From contig NZ_CP018760.1 in assembly GCF_001913155.1 (NCBI RefSeq), forward strand, positions 1,674,001 to 1,738,000: a stretch of DNA of 64,000 nucleotides, read 5' to 3'. Made by a program: the position numbers and the translations under genes. The stretch's first letter is position 1; every line of letters begins with the position of its first letter. This DNA comes from Maribacter hydrothermalis (GTDB lineage Bacteria; Bacteroidota; Bacteroidia; Flavobacteriales; Flavobacteriaceae). Shown in pieces: positions 1 to 9,822 of the stretch. The notes below the pieces were generated by a model. The model was not told the DNA's origin. It ran no database searches and saw only the letters and a program-made list of their open reading frames with translations.

Positions 1-772
1 AAGCAAATTTTTCATTTTTTACTCCGGAATTATAAGTAGCCATTAGCCTACCGCTATATGTTCGGTTTGATACGGATGATGATAGCCGTGTACCTGGTCG
101 TAAACCCGATGGTCTTAAGTCTATATTTGTATTTCCCAGAATTCCGCCAAAAGTAAAATCTGAAGCAGTAAGTCCGTTTGAATATTGCTGATTTCTAATT
201 ACATCGTTCAAGCCTCCCCAGTTATTCCATTGAGGTCTGCCGTCATACATTTTGTTCATTGGGATACCGTTAAGATGTACTTCACCATATTGAGAATCAT
301 AGCCTCTTACCCTAAAAAATGCTTGTCCAAAATCAAAAGCAGCCCTATTCAGAAAAATATCTTTTGTAGATTGTAATAATGCCAATGCATTTGAATTTAC
401 TTCATCATCTAATAGCTCATCATCGGTAATAGTAACCAGGTTTATTGATTGTTCAACAGTAATATCAGGCTCCAATAAAATGGCACCTAAATTAATATTC
501 TTCCCTTCAAGAAATAACGGAATTCGTTTAAGGCTAAAATCAATTGCAGATATTTGAAGTATGTATGCTCCGTTTTTTGAAACCTTTAATACGAACTCTC
601 CAAATTCATTAGTTTTAATGGATGACAGTTCTCCTTCTAAAAATATTTCAGCATCTGAAATAGCCTCATCTTTAATCCTATCTTTTATGATTCCTGTAAT
701 AGACAAAGTGCTTTGCGCATGTAGAGAAAACATTTTGAATAATAATACTAAAAACAGGGTGTTCTTAATCAT
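1..772 (-). CDS. TonB-dependent receptor, N-terminal part (cut by window edge)
   Basis: An open frame starts with ATG at 772 on the minus strand and runs off the left edge, giving about 257 codons. It opens with a signal peptide (MIKNTLFLVLLF...), then a carboxypeptidase-regulatory-like beta-sandwich (about residues 25-100). A plug domain follows with the motifs FRVRGYDSQ, HLNGIPMN and WNNWGGLND. This order is that of Bacteroidota TonB-dependent receptors, which import large ligands across the outer membrane. The plug resembles that of the receptor at 3073-5754. The barrel lies outside the window. It is divergent from the EEP-family gene at 880, so the two may be co-regulated. The substrate cannot be read from the sequence. 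Confidence 0.88.
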   Translation of the reverse strand, partial: MIKNTLFLVLLFKMFSLHAQSTLSITGIIKDRIKDEAISDAEIFLEGELSSIKTNEFGEFVLKVSKNGAYILQISAIDFSLKRIPLFLEGKNINLGAILLEPDITVEQSINLVTITDDELLDDEVNSNALALLQSTKDIFLNRAAFDFGQAFFRVRGYDSQYGEVHLNGIPMNKMYDGRPQWNNWGGLNDVIRNQQYSNGLTASDFTFGGILGNTNIDLRPSGLRPGTRLSSSVSNRTYSGRLMATYNSGVKNEKFA

Positions 773-879
773 TCTATAGGTTAATGCCTTATTAATGAGC
801 CATTAAGATACTATTTAAGAAATAATTAACGTGAAAATTCCGTATACTCGTAAATAATTAAGATAAAATACGCTCTATA

Positions 880-1920
880 ATGCGCTTTATATATACCATC
901 GTCCTCTTATTACCCATTTGGACATTTGCTCAAAATTCGGATACTTATCAAATTAGAACTATTGCATTTTACAATTTAGAGAACCTGTTTGACACAAAAA
1001 ATGACACTTTAGTTTATGATGATGATAGAACACCTGAAGGAAAAGACAATTGGACAATAGAACGTTATCTGCAGAAAGTTGAGCATATGTCCAGAGTTAT
1101 TTCTGAAATTGGTTCTGATGATAATAAAACCGCTCCAGATGTTATAGGTATTTGCGAGGTCGAAAATTTACGTGTTTTAGAAGATTTAGTACATCACAAA
1201 AATCTGTCAAAATTTAACTACGGAATTGTTCATTTCGATTCTCCCGATGAACGCGGTATTGATGTTGCTTTGCTATATAAGAAAAGTGCTTTTGTACCAG
1301 TCAATTTCAATAGCCATAGATTACTGCTCTTCAATTTAGAAGGTAAACGCGATTACACAAGGGATCAACTTATTGTAGAAGGTCTTTTAGATAATGAAAA
1401 AATATACTTTATAGTAAACCATTGGCCTTCTAGAAGTGGCGGCGAAGCCCGAAGTAGACCTTTTAGATTAGAAGCTGCCAAACTTAATAAACGCATTATA
1501 GATTCTGTTCAAAGAAAAGATATACATGCTAAAATAATAAGTATGGGAGATTTCAATGATGACCCCATTGATCCCAGTTTTAAAAAGATCCTTCAAGTAA
1601 AAAAGAATTACAAAAACCTAGACTCTATTAGTTTATATGGCCCTATGGAAAAACTTTATAGAAAAGGTAGAGGTTCTTTGGCCTACCGTGATAAATGGAA
1701 TTTATTTGATCAACTATATATGACATCTACGCTTATAAATAAGCAAAAACAAAGTTATAGTTATTGGAAAGTTGGCATATTTGCACCAGAATACTTAATG
1801 GACCCAAAAGGGAAATATAAAGGTTATCCTCTACGTACCTATGCAGGTGGCAGCTATATTGGAGGATATAGCGACCACTTTCCTGTTTATCTTCATTTAA
1901 TTAAAAAAAATAAGCAATAG
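880..1920 (+). CDS. secreted endonuclease/exonuclease/phosphatase (EEP) family protein
   Basis: The protein has 346 residues with a signal peptide ending near FAQ (residue 18). EEP-fold catalytic motifs are all present: FYNLENLFD (about 30-38), ICEVEN (91-96, metal-binding Glu), NHWPSR (180-185), GDFNDDP (223-229) and a C-terminal SDHFP with the general base His333. The family cleaves phosphodiester bonds in DNA, RNA or phospholipids, here outside the cytoplasm. The exact substrate is unknown. The stop codon is only 2 nt from the converging DUF1080 gene. The divergent TonB receptor on the left may import the products; that is inference. Confidence 0.9.
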   Translation: MRFIYTIVLLLPIWTFAQNSDTYQIRTIAFYNLENLFDTKNDTLVYDDDRTPEGKDNWTIERYLQKVEHMSRVISEIGSDDNKTAPDVIGICEVENLRVLEDLVHHKNLSKFNYGIVHFDSPDERGIDVALLYKKSAFVPVNFNSHRLLLFNLEGKRDYTRDQLIVEGLLDNEKIYFIVNHWPSRSGGEARSRPFRLEAAKLNKRIIDSVQRKDIHAKIISMGDFNDDPIDPSFKKILQVKKNYKNLDSISLYGPMEKLYRKGRGSLAYRDKWNLFDQLYMTSTLINKQKQSYSYWKVGIFAPEYLMDPKGKYKGYPLRTYAGGSYIGGYSDHFPVYLHLIKKNKQ

Positions 1921-1922
1921 AA

Positions 1923-2519
1923 CTAATCCAATTCTACTATTTCTATATTCTTCCACTTTACTTTTATACCGCCACCATCATGTATCTGTAATAAAACGGA
2001 ACCATCACCTTCGCCTATAATTTTATCATTTAACGAAACCATTTCTACCCCGTTTACCCAGGAAGTCACCAAATCCCCATCTACCTTAATTTTCATGTGG
2101 TTCCACTCTCCAAATTTCAAAGCCTTATCCTTTTCCTGATCTGGTTGTATTAACCATTTTCTACCATAAGATTCGTAAATACCACCCGTATACGCTCCAG
2201 GAGGGGCAACTTCTACCTGCCACCCACTAACTGTGGTTCCTTCTACATTAGATCTTATAAAAACGCCACTATTACCATTTGCTTCTTGTTTAAAATCTAA
2301 ATCTAGAATAAAGTTTTTATACTTCTTATTTGTACCTAAATAACCATATTGAGCATCTGGACCACTTTCACAAATTAATAATCCGTCCTCAACGTACCAT
2401 TTCTCAGTACCATAATTTGTCCAACCTTCTAAGTTTTTACCATTAAACAATTCTACTTTCTGAGCAAAGATTGTGGCACTAAAAAGCACCATCAAAACTG
2501 TTGATGTAATTTTAAACAT
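1923..2519 (-). CDS. DUF1080 (3-keto-disaccharide hydrolase-like) secreted protein
   Basis: This 198-residue protein has a signal peptide ending near IFAQK. The rest is one DUF1080 concanavalin-like beta-sandwich, recognisable from FNGKNLEGWTNYG, the GNSGVFIRS strand, a GGIYES turn and EWNHMKIKVDGD. Members include 3-ketoglucoside hydrolases and many uncharacterised sugar-related periplasmic proteins of Bacteroidota. It lies 17 nt after the small membrane protein at 2537-2977 and probably shares its transcript. The fold call is firm; the substrate is not. Confidence 0.88.
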   Translation of the reverse strand: MFKITSTVLMVLFSATIFAQKVELFNGKNLEGWTNYGTEKWYVEDGLLICESGPDAQYGYLGTNKKYKNFILDLDFKQEANGNSGVFIRSNVEGTTVSGWQVEVAPPGAYTGGIYESYGRKWLIQPDQEKDKALKFGEWNHMKIKVDGDLVTSWVNGVEMVSLNDKIIGEGDGSVLLQIHDGGGIKVKWKNIEIVELD

Positions 2520-2536
2520 ATATAAATTTTATTGAA

Positions 2537-2977
2537 TTAATTAAACCATTGACCCCAAGGAATTCTACTAAGTATTAACAATAAACCAATACCATAAAAA
2601 ATAGCAATACTTTTAAATTTCTTATTTCCTTCCACAAATTTCTTATGTCTAGACCAACCAACAGTAATTGAAACTATGGCTAAAATATTAATGAATGGAT
2701 GTTCTACTGCAAGTAATCTCGCAGCTGAAGTTAACCCTCCCATACCAAATTCTTGTATTGCACTTAACCCACTAGGTGAAACAAAGAATAATATTAGCCC
2801 TATAAGTAATTGGATATGACATAAGATTAATGCGAAAAGACTTAATCTTAAATCTTTACCCATATTAAAAATTCGATTCCCAAAAAGTCCTGTTATTGCA
2901 TTTACAACCGCCAAGAATAATACTGCTAATGCTACATAAGCCAAATAGGAATGAAGCATGTGAATAGTTTCGTACAT
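2537..2977 (-). CDS. small four-helix membrane protein (cytochrome b-like in appearance)
   Basis: I place the start at the ATG at 2977 (MYETIHMLHSYLAY). The frame stays open further upstream, but that stretch overlaps the terminator of the upstream receptor gene. The product is 146 residues with about four hydrophobic segments. His residues sit in or near helices 1, 2 and 3 (HMLHSY, LCHIQL, VEHPF), which could be haem ligands. Similar Bacteroidota proteins are often loosely labelled cytochrome b. I do not recognise a proven function. DUF1080 follows 17 nt downstream. Confidence 0.7.
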   Translation of the reverse strand: MYETIHMLHSYLAYVALAVLFLAVVNAITGLFGNRIFNMGKDLRLSLFALILCHIQLLIGLILFFVSPSGLSAIQEFGMGGLTSAARLLAVEHPFINILAIVSITVGWSRHKKFVEGNKKFKSIAIFYGIGLLLILSRIPWGQWFN

Positions 2978-3020
2978 TGTTTTATTTTTTTCAGTTTTAA
3001 AAGTACTGATTTTTGCGCAT

Positions 3021-3056
3021 AAAAAAACCCTGATTTTACAATCAGGGTCTTTTTTT
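3021..3056 (-). terminator. intrinsic terminator after the TonB receptor
   Basis: A 9-bp perfect stem (ACCCTGATT / AATCAGGGT, 3027-3035 with 3040-3048) closes a 4-nt loop. It is flanked by A-rich and T-rich runs, so it could work on both strands. It lies just after the stop of the receptor at 3073 and upstream of the ATG at 2977. Confidence 0.85.
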
Positions 3057-3072
3057 AATAAAGAATTAAATC

Positions 3073-5754
3073 TTAGAATTCGTAACGTAACGTAACGTTC
3101 CAAGTTCTACCCCATCCAAAGTAACCTTGGTTAGATACCGCAATACCATCATAAGTTACATCACCAGCTTCTGCAAAGTTAGTGGTAGTTAATCTAGATA
3201 AATACTCAGTATCAAAAACGTTATTAATATTACCTCTTATTTTCAATTGTTTTAACTTATCAACACCTAATGGAACTTTAAAAGTAACACCTGCATCCAA
3301 TAAATTAAAAGAAGGCAACTTAAGGTTTTCTTTTACCGCACCTACATCAGAATATAAGTTATCATAATATCTCCAGTCTGAATCAATTGAGAACTTCTGG
3401 CTTATTTTATAGGCAAAGCCTAAACCACCAGATAATTGTGCAGCACCACCAACTTTACCACCATCAAAATCTTCATTTTCAAAGCTAATTACATTTCTGT
3501 TTTCATCAGTAATTTGTTGTACCGCTTCTCCTTTATATTCCCAATCACCTACAGATAAAAATCCATTAAATGAAAGATCGGTTGCTGGTCTTAATTTGAA
3601 GTCTAATTCAACACCAGAGTGCAATTGCTCGGTACCAAAGTTGGTAGTAAATTGAACCACATCATCAACAATATTAGAGCTAGATACAACTCTATCTTTC
3701 CATGAAGTTCTATACAAGTTAACATTAGCAGAGAATATTGAACTCTTGAAACCATAACCAGCCTCTAAACCGAAAATCTTTTCATTTTCCGTTAATGGGT
3801 TAACTTGGTTTGTAAAATTCAAGTAAATATTATCGTGATAAGGTTGACGATTATAGTAACCAGTGTTAACATAAAAAGCATGAGCATCGGAAGCTTTGTA
3901 GCTAAAACCTGCCTTTGCGTTATATCCAAAATTATCCACTTTTTCAGAATCTGTACCAGGCGTTATTCCTGCAGGTAACGCTACACCGGTTGATTGGCTA
4001 GAAGTACCATCAATTAATGACTGATCAGCATATTGATAATCATCAAATCTTTGGTGATATTGGTTAGAAACAGAACCTTGGAAAAATGCAGATAAATTAT
4101 CATTAGCATACTCTAACTGAGTAAATAGACCACCATAAGAAATACGTTCCTCATTATTATAGCCGATTTTTTGATCTAATGGATAAGAATCAAAAGCAGC
4201 TTCCCAACCAGAAGGTCTAAATGTTTCCGTTGCTGTAGCAAACTTATATGTTCCAAAACTACCGTAAGTTTGATGATCGTTGTTTTGATCTCTTAATCTA
4301 ATATTATCTGTAAAAGAATTTAAGCCATGTAGGTTAGATGCAACTCTAAAGTGCTTACCATAATATGTTCTTAAATCGAAACCTACGTTCCAAGAAAGCT
4401 CATCAGTAAGTTTAGTTTCATAGTTAGTAATTAAACCATACCAACTATGTAGGTTCATAGATGATCTAGTTATATATGCCGGTTCTGAACCAAAATTAAC
4501 ACCTGCACCATCCGTTACTGCCGCATTTTGGGTATAAATGGCCTCATAATCTATACGTCCTTCATCTGTTCTAATACGGTTACCTAAGTTACCGGTACCA
4601 CCACCATTACCCCAAGAGGCATATAATACAGTTGAAAGATTCGATTTATCACTTATAGTCCAATCCCAGTTTAAGTTAGCAACTGGCTTGTGGTAAAAGT
4701 TTCTTCTTTCAGTCATGTACTGACCGTTATACGTACCCCAGTTATTATTGTATCGTAAACCATACTGTTGATAGTCAGCTATAGATTTTGTAAAGTTTTG
4801 ATCGTGAAATTGTGGAGCACCGGTAATCAAAAAGTTAAAACCATGATTGTCATTTGGTCTATAACCAGCAGAAATGAAATAAGTTTGACCTTCACCGAAG
4901 TTACCTTCGTTGTAGCCATCTCCTTGCCAGTGTGAAAGCATAACACTTAAACCCCAACCTTTTTCAGAAACACCCGTATTATAGCCTGCCGTTGTTTTAA
5001 TGTAGTTATCGTTAGCAACCGTTGCGTAAGCAAAACCACCTGCATTCATTTCTGTTGCTTTGGTAACAAAGTTTACCGTACCACCAACAGATGATATTGC
5101 TAATTTAGAAGAACCTAACCCACGTTGAATTTGAACTCCACTAGAAATATCGTTTAAACCAGACCAGTTAGACCAGTACATTTTACCGTCTTCCATGCCG
5201 TTAATTGGCTGTCCGTTTAATAGGAATGCCGTGTTATCTTGCTCAAAACCACGAACCCTAATGTCAGAATCTCCATAACCACCCGCTTGTCCAGATACAT
5301 ACACTGACGGCGTGTTTACCATTGTCATTGTAATATCTTGAGTACCTATTTTCTCCTGAATAATTTCAACAGGAATAGATGATACCGCAATTGGTGTTTG
5401 TCTATCACTAGCAAGGTCAATTATACCTCTACCAACTACAACTACGCCTTCTAACTCTTCAGCATTTGGCTCCAATACAATTGAACCAATACTACCTGCT
5501 GAACTGAAAGCAATTTGCTTAGAATTAAATCCTATGTAAGACACTACTAGTGTTCCAGTAGCTGAACTTACATTAATTGTAAAATTTCCGTCAAAATCGG
5601 ATGAAGTACCATTGGTGGTACCTTTTACCATTACTGTAGCACCAGGAAGAGGAGAGTTTGAATCGCCATCTAAAACAGTACCAGTAATGTTTCCTTGTGA
5701 AAAAGCAGTTACGGTTATAAAAAACACCGCAATTGCGAAATACATTTTTCTCAT
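3073..5754 (-). CDS. TonB-dependent receptor with carboxypeptidase-like N-terminal domain
   Basis: The protein has 893 residues. A signal peptide (MRKMYFAIAVFFITVTAFSQ) is followed by a CarboxypepD_reg-like domain (about 21-105; GNITGTVLDGDSNSPLPGAT). The plug follows with DIRVRGFEQ, LLNGQPINGMEDG and SSVGGTVNFVTK. The rest is a 22-strand-type barrel ending in the aromatic VTLRYEF, as expected for BAM-dependent insertion. It should be an outer-membrane active importer energised by TonB-ExbBD. No SusD-like partner is adjacent, so a polysaccharide role is not implied, and the ligand is unknown. It is followed by a strong terminator and has a promoter-like motif about 90 nt upstream. Confidence 0.93.
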   Translation of the reverse strand: MRKMYFAIAVFFITVTAFSQGNITGTVLDGDSNSPLPGATVMVKGTTNGTSSDFDGNFTINVSSATGTLVVSYIGFNSKQIAFSSAGSIGSIVLEPNAEELEGVVVVGRGIIDLASDRQTPIAVSSIPVEIIQEKIGTQDITMTMVNTPSVYVSGQAGGYGDSDIRVRGFEQDNTAFLLNGQPINGMEDGKMYWSNWSGLNDISSGVQIQRGLGSSKLAISSVGGTVNFVTKATEMNAGGFAYATVANDNYIKTTAGYNTGVSEKGWGLSVMLSHWQGDGYNEGNFGEGQTYFISAGYRPNDNHGFNFLITGAPQFHDQNFTKSIADYQQYGLRYNNNWGTYNGQYMTERRNFYHKPVANLNWDWTISDKSNLSTVLYASWGNGGGTGNLGNRIRTDEGRIDYEAIYTQNAAVTDGAGVNFGSEPAYITRSSMNLHSWYGLITNYETKLTDELSWNVGFDLRTYYGKHFRVASNLHGLNSFTDNIRLRDQNNDHQTYGSFGTYKFATATETFRPSGWEAAFDSYPLDQKIGYNNEERISYGGLFTQLEYANDNLSAFFQGSVSNQYHQRFDDYQYADQSLIDGTSSQSTGVALPAGITPGTDSEKVDNFGYNAKAGFSYKASDAHAFYVNTGYYNRQPYHDNIYLNFTNQVNPLTENEKIFGLEAGYGFKSSIFSANVNLYRTSWKDRVVSSSNIVDDVVQFTTNFGTEQLHSGVELDFKLRPATDLSFNGFLSVGDWEYKGEAVQQITDENRNVISFENEDFDGGKVGGAAQLSGGLGFAYKISQKFSIDSDWRYYDNLYSDVGAVKENLKLPSFNLLDAGVTFKVPLGVDKLKQLKIRGNINNVFDTEYLSRLTTTNFAEAGDVTYDGIAVSNQGYFGWGRTWNVTLRYEF

Positions 5755-5842
5755 TTTTTCAAGTATTTGTTAGTTTTTAACTTGCTGCAAAAGTCTTGTA
5801 ATTTTTGTCTTCTAACGTTAAGACAACGTTAAATCAGCACTG

Positions 5843-5868
5843 CAAAAATACCTTAAAAAATAACACAA
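5843..5868 (-). promoter_or_regulatory. candidate promoter of the TonB receptor
   Basis: On the minus strand TATTTTTG (5843-5850) matches the Bacteroidota -7 consensus TAnnTTTG. A TTG (5866-5868) lies 15 nt upstream, slightly short of the usual 17-23 nt. The -7 box is about 90 nt before the ATG at 5754. Two AACGTT palindromes occur between box and gene. Confidence 0.35.
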
Positions 5869-5924
5869 ATGATCTGTTAATGAAATAGTTATAACATTTT
5901 TAAAGTTCTTGTGAAAAAAGTAAA

Positions 5925-7562
5925 TTATTTCTTAAAATATTGAAGAAGTCTTAAAGTAGAACTATCGTGATTTGAAATTTTTGCATTTTCAATATCTTTT
6001 AAAATTGTTCCAGCAAGTTGTTTTCCCAACTCAACACCCCATTGATCATAACTAAAAATGTTCCAGATTACTCCTTGGACAAATATTTTATGCTCATAAA
6101 TAGCAATTAAAGACCCTAGCGACTTTGGTGTTAATTTATCAATAAGAATGGTATTGGTAGGCTTGTTTCCCGTAAAAACTTTAAAGGGCGCAAGCTGCTT
6201 AACTTCTTCTTTTGATACATTTTTAGATTCTAATTCCTTAACGACCTCAGCTTTGGTCTTACCATTCATTAAAGCTTCTGTCTGCGCAAAATAATTTGCC
6301 ATTAATTTGTTATGGTGATCTTTATCTCCATGTAATGAATGTTTAAAGCCAATAAAATCTGTAGGGATTAACTTAGTACCTTGGTGGATTAATTGAAAAA
6401 ATGCATGTTGCGAATTAGTTCCTGGCTCACCCCATATAATAGTACCTGTTTCATACCCGACAGTTTTACCTGCCCTATCGACACTTTTACCATTACTTTC
6501 CATGATACCCTGCTGTAAATATGCCGAGAATCTACTTAAATATTGCGCATATGGAATAATAGCTTCAGTCTCTGCTCCATAAAAATTATTATACCAAACA
6601 CTAATCAGTGCCATAATTACTGGAATATTTTCTGAAAAATCAGCATCCTTAAAGTGAATATCCGCTTCATTTGCTCCTTGCAATAAGGCATCAAAATTTT
6701 CAAAGCCAACCGCTAAAGCAATAGTTAAACCTACAGCGCTCCATAGCGAAAATCTACCGCCTACCCAATCCCACATAGGGAAGACATTGGCCACATCAAT
6801 ACCGAATTCTGCTATCTTTTCGCTATTTGTGGATACCGCGGCAAAATGCTTTGCAATATCTTTTTGTGTTGCATGTTTTAAAAACCATTTTTTAATAGTA
6901 GTTGCGTTGCTTAATGTTTCTTGTGTCGTAAACGTCTTAGACACTACTACAAACAAAGTTGTTTCTGGATTTAATGTTTTTAAAACTTCATGAACATGAT
7001 CACCATCTACATTACTAACAAAATGAATAGATAACTGATTTTTATAAAACTTTAAAGCTTCAGTTACCATTGCCGGACCTAAATCTGAGCCACCGATTCC
7101 AATATTTACTACATCTGTAAAAGCCTTTCCTGTATATCCTTTTAAATCACCATTAATTACAGAATTCGTAAATTCCTTAATATGCTGTTTTACTTCATAA
7201 ATCTCTGGCATCACATTGACACCATCAACCAAAACTTTGTCTGTCTTTTTACCTCTTAAAGCGGTATGTAATACTGCTCTACCTTCCGTTTCATTTATTA
7301 TACCCCCAGCATAATACTCTTTAATGGCACTTTTTAAATTAACCTCTTCAGCTAATTGAAGTAACAACTTCATAGTTTCAGACGATATTCTATTCTTAGA
7401 GTAATCAAAAAGAAAATCATTCCATTGTATAGTAAACTTCTGAGCCCTTTTTACATCAGAAGAGAAAAGATCTCTTAAATGAGCATCTTTTGTTTCTTTA
7501 TAATGAGTACTAAGCTTTTCCCAAATTTCCGTTTCCGTTGGGTTAATTTTATTTAATATCAT
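5925..7562 (-). CDS. pgi: glucose-6-phosphate isomerase
   Basis: This 545-residue enzyme is full length for the bacterial PGI family. It interconverts glucose 6-phosphate and fructose 6-phosphate in the cytoplasm. Recognisable segments are [24 protein letters not shown] (phosphate-binding), [14 protein letters not shown] (PGI signature), [19 protein letters not shown] and the C-terminal [12 protein letters not shown] with the second signature. Its start overlaps the stop of the M23 peptidase gene by 14 nt, so it is the last gene of the operon beginning at 10608 and is probably translationally coupled. Confidence 0.97.
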   Translation of the reverse strand: MILNKINPTETEIWEKLSTHYKETKDAHLRDLFSSDVKRAQKFTIQWNDFLFDYSKNRISSETMKLLLQLAEEVNLKSAIKEYYAGGIINETEGRAVLHTALRGKKTDKVLVDGVNVMPEIYEVKQHIKEFTNSVINGDLKGYTGKAFTDVVNIGIGGSDLGPAMVTEALKFYKNQLSIHFVSNVDGDHVHEVLKTLNPETTLFVVVSKTFTTQETLSNATTIKKWFLKHATQKDIAKHFAAVSTNSEKIAEFGIDVANVFPMWDWVGGRFSLWSAVGLTIALAVGFENFDALLQGANEADIHFKDADFSENIPVIMALISVWYNNFYGAETEAIIPYAQYLSRFSAYLQQGIMESNGKSVDRAGKTVGYETGTIIWGEPGTNSQHAFFQLIHQGTKLIPTDFIGFKHSLHGDKDHHNKLMANYFAQTEALMNGKTKAEVVKELESKNVSKEEVKQLAPFKVFTGNKPTNTILIDKLTPKSLGSLIAIYEHKIFVQGVIWNIFSYDQWGVELGKQLAGTILKDIENAKISNHDSSTLRLLQYFKK

Positions 7563-8844
7563 CTTCTTGATTGAGTGTTAATAAATCTTCGTCTTCTTCT
7601 AATAAAACTTTAGGATATATAATACAATCTAACTGTTCCTTAAAAGTAGAAATATATGCGAAATAGTTTGGTTTTAATGTGTCGTGCAAAGGTTCTGCTT
7701 GCGGAAGTTCTTCTTTTAAAGGATCTACTTGTTTCCCATTCTTCCAAAAGCGATAACAGACATGCGGACCTGCGGTACTCCCTGTCATTCCAATCCACCC
7801 AATAACATCACCTTGGCGCACAAACTCTCCTTTTTTAACTTTTTGAGCTTTCATATGAAGGTATTGCGTATCATAAGTTCCGTTATGCCTAATCTTTACA
7901 TACTTTCCGTTGCCTCCTCTTCTGGTAGATTCTATTACAGTACCGTCGGCAGTTGCCATAATTGGTGTTCCTATTGGTGCAGCGTAATCTGTTCCTTTAT
8001 GAGGTCTTACTTTAAACCCGTAATGTTTTATTCTTCTTTTAAGATTATACCGTGATGACAACCTACCATATTCAACCGGCATTCTTAAAAAAGTTCGTCT
8101 TAGATTATTTGCGTCTTCATCAAAATAGTCGATAACGTTATTTAACGAATCACTTTCATAGGCAAATGCATAAATTGGCTTCCCATTATGCTCAAAAAAT
8201 GCAGCCTCTATAGGTTCTGCTCCTGCATAAACAGTATCATTAATGTACTTTTCATTATAGATGACCTTGAATTTATCATTTTTCTGAAGTCTTGAAAAAT
8301 CAATTGTCCAAGCATATACATTCGCTAGATTGTGAGTTACATTATAATCTATACCCTGTTCCAGTATTGCTTCTGACAAGCTTGATTCAATTACTCCAGA
8401 AACTTCTCGTTGAACATATTTTACCTTTCTTTTATTCGTATAAACCTTTACACTATCTCGTAAGTCTATTACTGTATAGTTAATAGGATCATTTTCATAA
8501 ATGAAAACTTGAGCTTGCGCTGTAGTATCCTTGGATTTTAAAATTAAATAAGGTTTACCAACCCTAATCTTACGAACGTCGAATGAATCTCTGTGATTTT
8601 CCGAAATTGCAGCTATTTTAGGATAATCGACCTTATTTTTCATCATTAACTCTCCAAAACTATCACCTGACTTTACCGTGTCTAACTGCACATTAAACTC
8701 GTCTAGATCAAAACCAAATTGCTTATTTACAACTTTAGCCTCTGGTATATTAACTTCTTGCGCAATGTCATTCTTCTGTACCGTATCATCTTTACACGAT
8801 ACCAATACAGCCATTGCCAATATTATGCCCCAATATTTCTGCAT
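7549..8844 (-). CDS. M23 family metallopeptidase lipoprotein
   Basis: The product has 431 residues with a lipobox (AVLVSC, Cys17). It contains a LysM/OapA-like region (about 50-105) and a C-terminal LytM/M23 domain (about 270-375). Expected catalytic residues are visible: HKGTD (His282, Asp286) and His330 in YLHM. The final HxH motif reads HVC (His361, Cys363), so the usual third zinc ligand is a cysteine. M23 enzymes cut peptidoglycan cross-links or regulate amidases. It lies 2 nt after the kynA stop and overlaps pgi by 14 nt. Confidence 0.92.
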   Translation of the reverse strand: MQKYWGIILAMAVLVSCKDDTVQKNDIAQEVNIPEAKVVNKQFGFDLDEFNVQLDTVKSGDSFGELMMKNKVDYPKIAAISENHRDSFDVRKIRVGKPYLILKSKDTTAQAQVFIYENDPINYTVIDLRDSVKVYTNKRKVKYVQREVSGVIESSLSEAILEQGIDYNVTHNLANVYAWTIDFSRLQKNDKFKVIYNEKYINDTVYAGAEPIEAAFFEHNGKPIYAFAYESDSLNNVIDYFDEDANNLRRTFLRMPVEYGRLSSRYNLKRRIKHYGFKVRPHKGTDYAAPIGTPIMATADGTVIESTRRGGNGKYVKIRHNGTYDTQYLHMKAQKVKKGEFVRQGDVIGWIGMTGSTAGPHVCYRFWKNGKQVDPLKEELPQAEPLHDTLKPNYFAYISTFKEQLDCIIYPKVLLEEDEDLLTLNQEDDIK

Positions 8845-8846
8845 TA

Positions 8847-9815
8847 CTATATTTTTGATTTTTCAGGATTCAACATATGATCTACCCATTGTTTTCCCCA
8901 ATTTTCTAATTCTTCAAATGTATATAAGTCCGGGAAAAAAACTATTTTCTGAAAGCTAGGGGGTAAATAATCTTTCCAATTAGTACCGCCTGTAGCTTCT
9001 ATATCCCCAGACTCTCTTCTTAAATATCTATGTGCGGACCCCATATGCATTAATTGCCAATTAATATTGGCATTTACATCTAAAGCCTTTAAAGCCTTAA
9101 CAAGTGCTTCGTTTTTCTTTAAATCTGCCGGTAGGTTTACATATTTATGATAAATGGTTGCATTTTTTACCTGCTTTGCTATTCGTATTAACCTTGGCGT
9201 GTAACGATACTCAAATTGCTTTAAAGTAAGTGTTTTTTCTCCTGTTTCAATATCGGTAGCCCCTTTTTTCCAATATATATGTTCGTATAAATCTTCTATG
9301 GAATTTTCTGATGTTAGTGCAGATCTGTCAGAAATATGTATCAAATTCTCTAAAGGTGTAGCATAAATCTCGATCATTCTAAACTGCGCAGATTGGAATC
9401 CGCTTGCTGGCAATAAAGCCATTCTAAACTGCAAAAACTGCTCACGTTCCATTCCTTTGATCATAACACCAAAAGAAGAAATAAGAACGGTGTAATAACT
9501 ATTTATTCTTCTAACTTTCTCAACGAAAAAATCAATATTGTCGCTTTTATCATCTACTAATTGTTTTTGCTCATGCAAAATCAATTTAAAATAAAGCTCT
9601 GTTATTTGATGGTACATGATGAAAATTTCTTCATCGGGGAAATGAGTTCTTGGTATTTGAAGGCTTAAAAGGGTATCTAAGTGAATATAGTCCCAATACG
9701 TTAGGTACCGTTGGTGTAATAACCCATCTAGATAAGAGCTTAAATCTTGCCCTGAATCTTTGTATTTTTCTTCAAGTTTAGAAATTTGAGATTCAATCTT
9801 CTCTTTGTCTTTCAT
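8847..9815 (-). CDS. kynA: tryptophan 2,3-dioxygenase
   Basis: This 322-residue protein matches the Bacteroidota branch of the haem-dependent tryptophan 2,3-dioxygenase family. That enzyme opens the indole ring of L-Trp to N-formylkynurenine. Family segments seen are YWDYIHLDTLLSLQ, MYHQITELYFKLILHE, SAQFRMIEI and MHMGSAHRYL; a His in the last (257 or 262) should bind haem. ATGGTNWKDYL corresponds to the substrate-binding TGG loop. It sits between a DUF3108 gene (7 nt gap) and the M23 gene (2 nt gap). Another kynurenine-pathway gene is at 51132. Branch-specific divergence leaves slight doubt. Confidence 0.9.
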   Translation of the reverse strand: MKDKEKIESQISKLEEKYKDSGQDLSSYLDGLLHQRYLTYWDYIHLDTLLSLQIPRTHFPDEEIFIMYHQITELYFKLILHEQKQLVDDKSDNIDFFVEKVRRINSYYTVLISSFGVMIKGMEREQFLQFRMALLPASGFQSAQFRMIEIYATPLENLIHISDRSALTSENSIEDLYEHIYWKKGATDIETGEKTLTLKQFEYRYTPRLIRIAKQVKNATIYHKYVNLPADLKKNEALVKALKALDVNANINWQLMHMGSAHRYLRRESGDIEATGGTNWKDYLPPSFQKIVFFPDLYTFEELENWGKQWVDHMLNPEKSKI

Positions 9816-9822
9816 TTAACAA

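Noticed and set aside
2978..3103. N-terminal extension of the small membrane protein
   Set aside because: It would translate through the terminator hairpin at 3027-3048 and overlap the receptor gene; the ATG at 2977 gives a standard membrane protein start.
3073..5754. SusC-type polysaccharide utilisation locus
   Set aside because: No SusD-like gene or glycoside hydrolase cluster lies next to the receptor.
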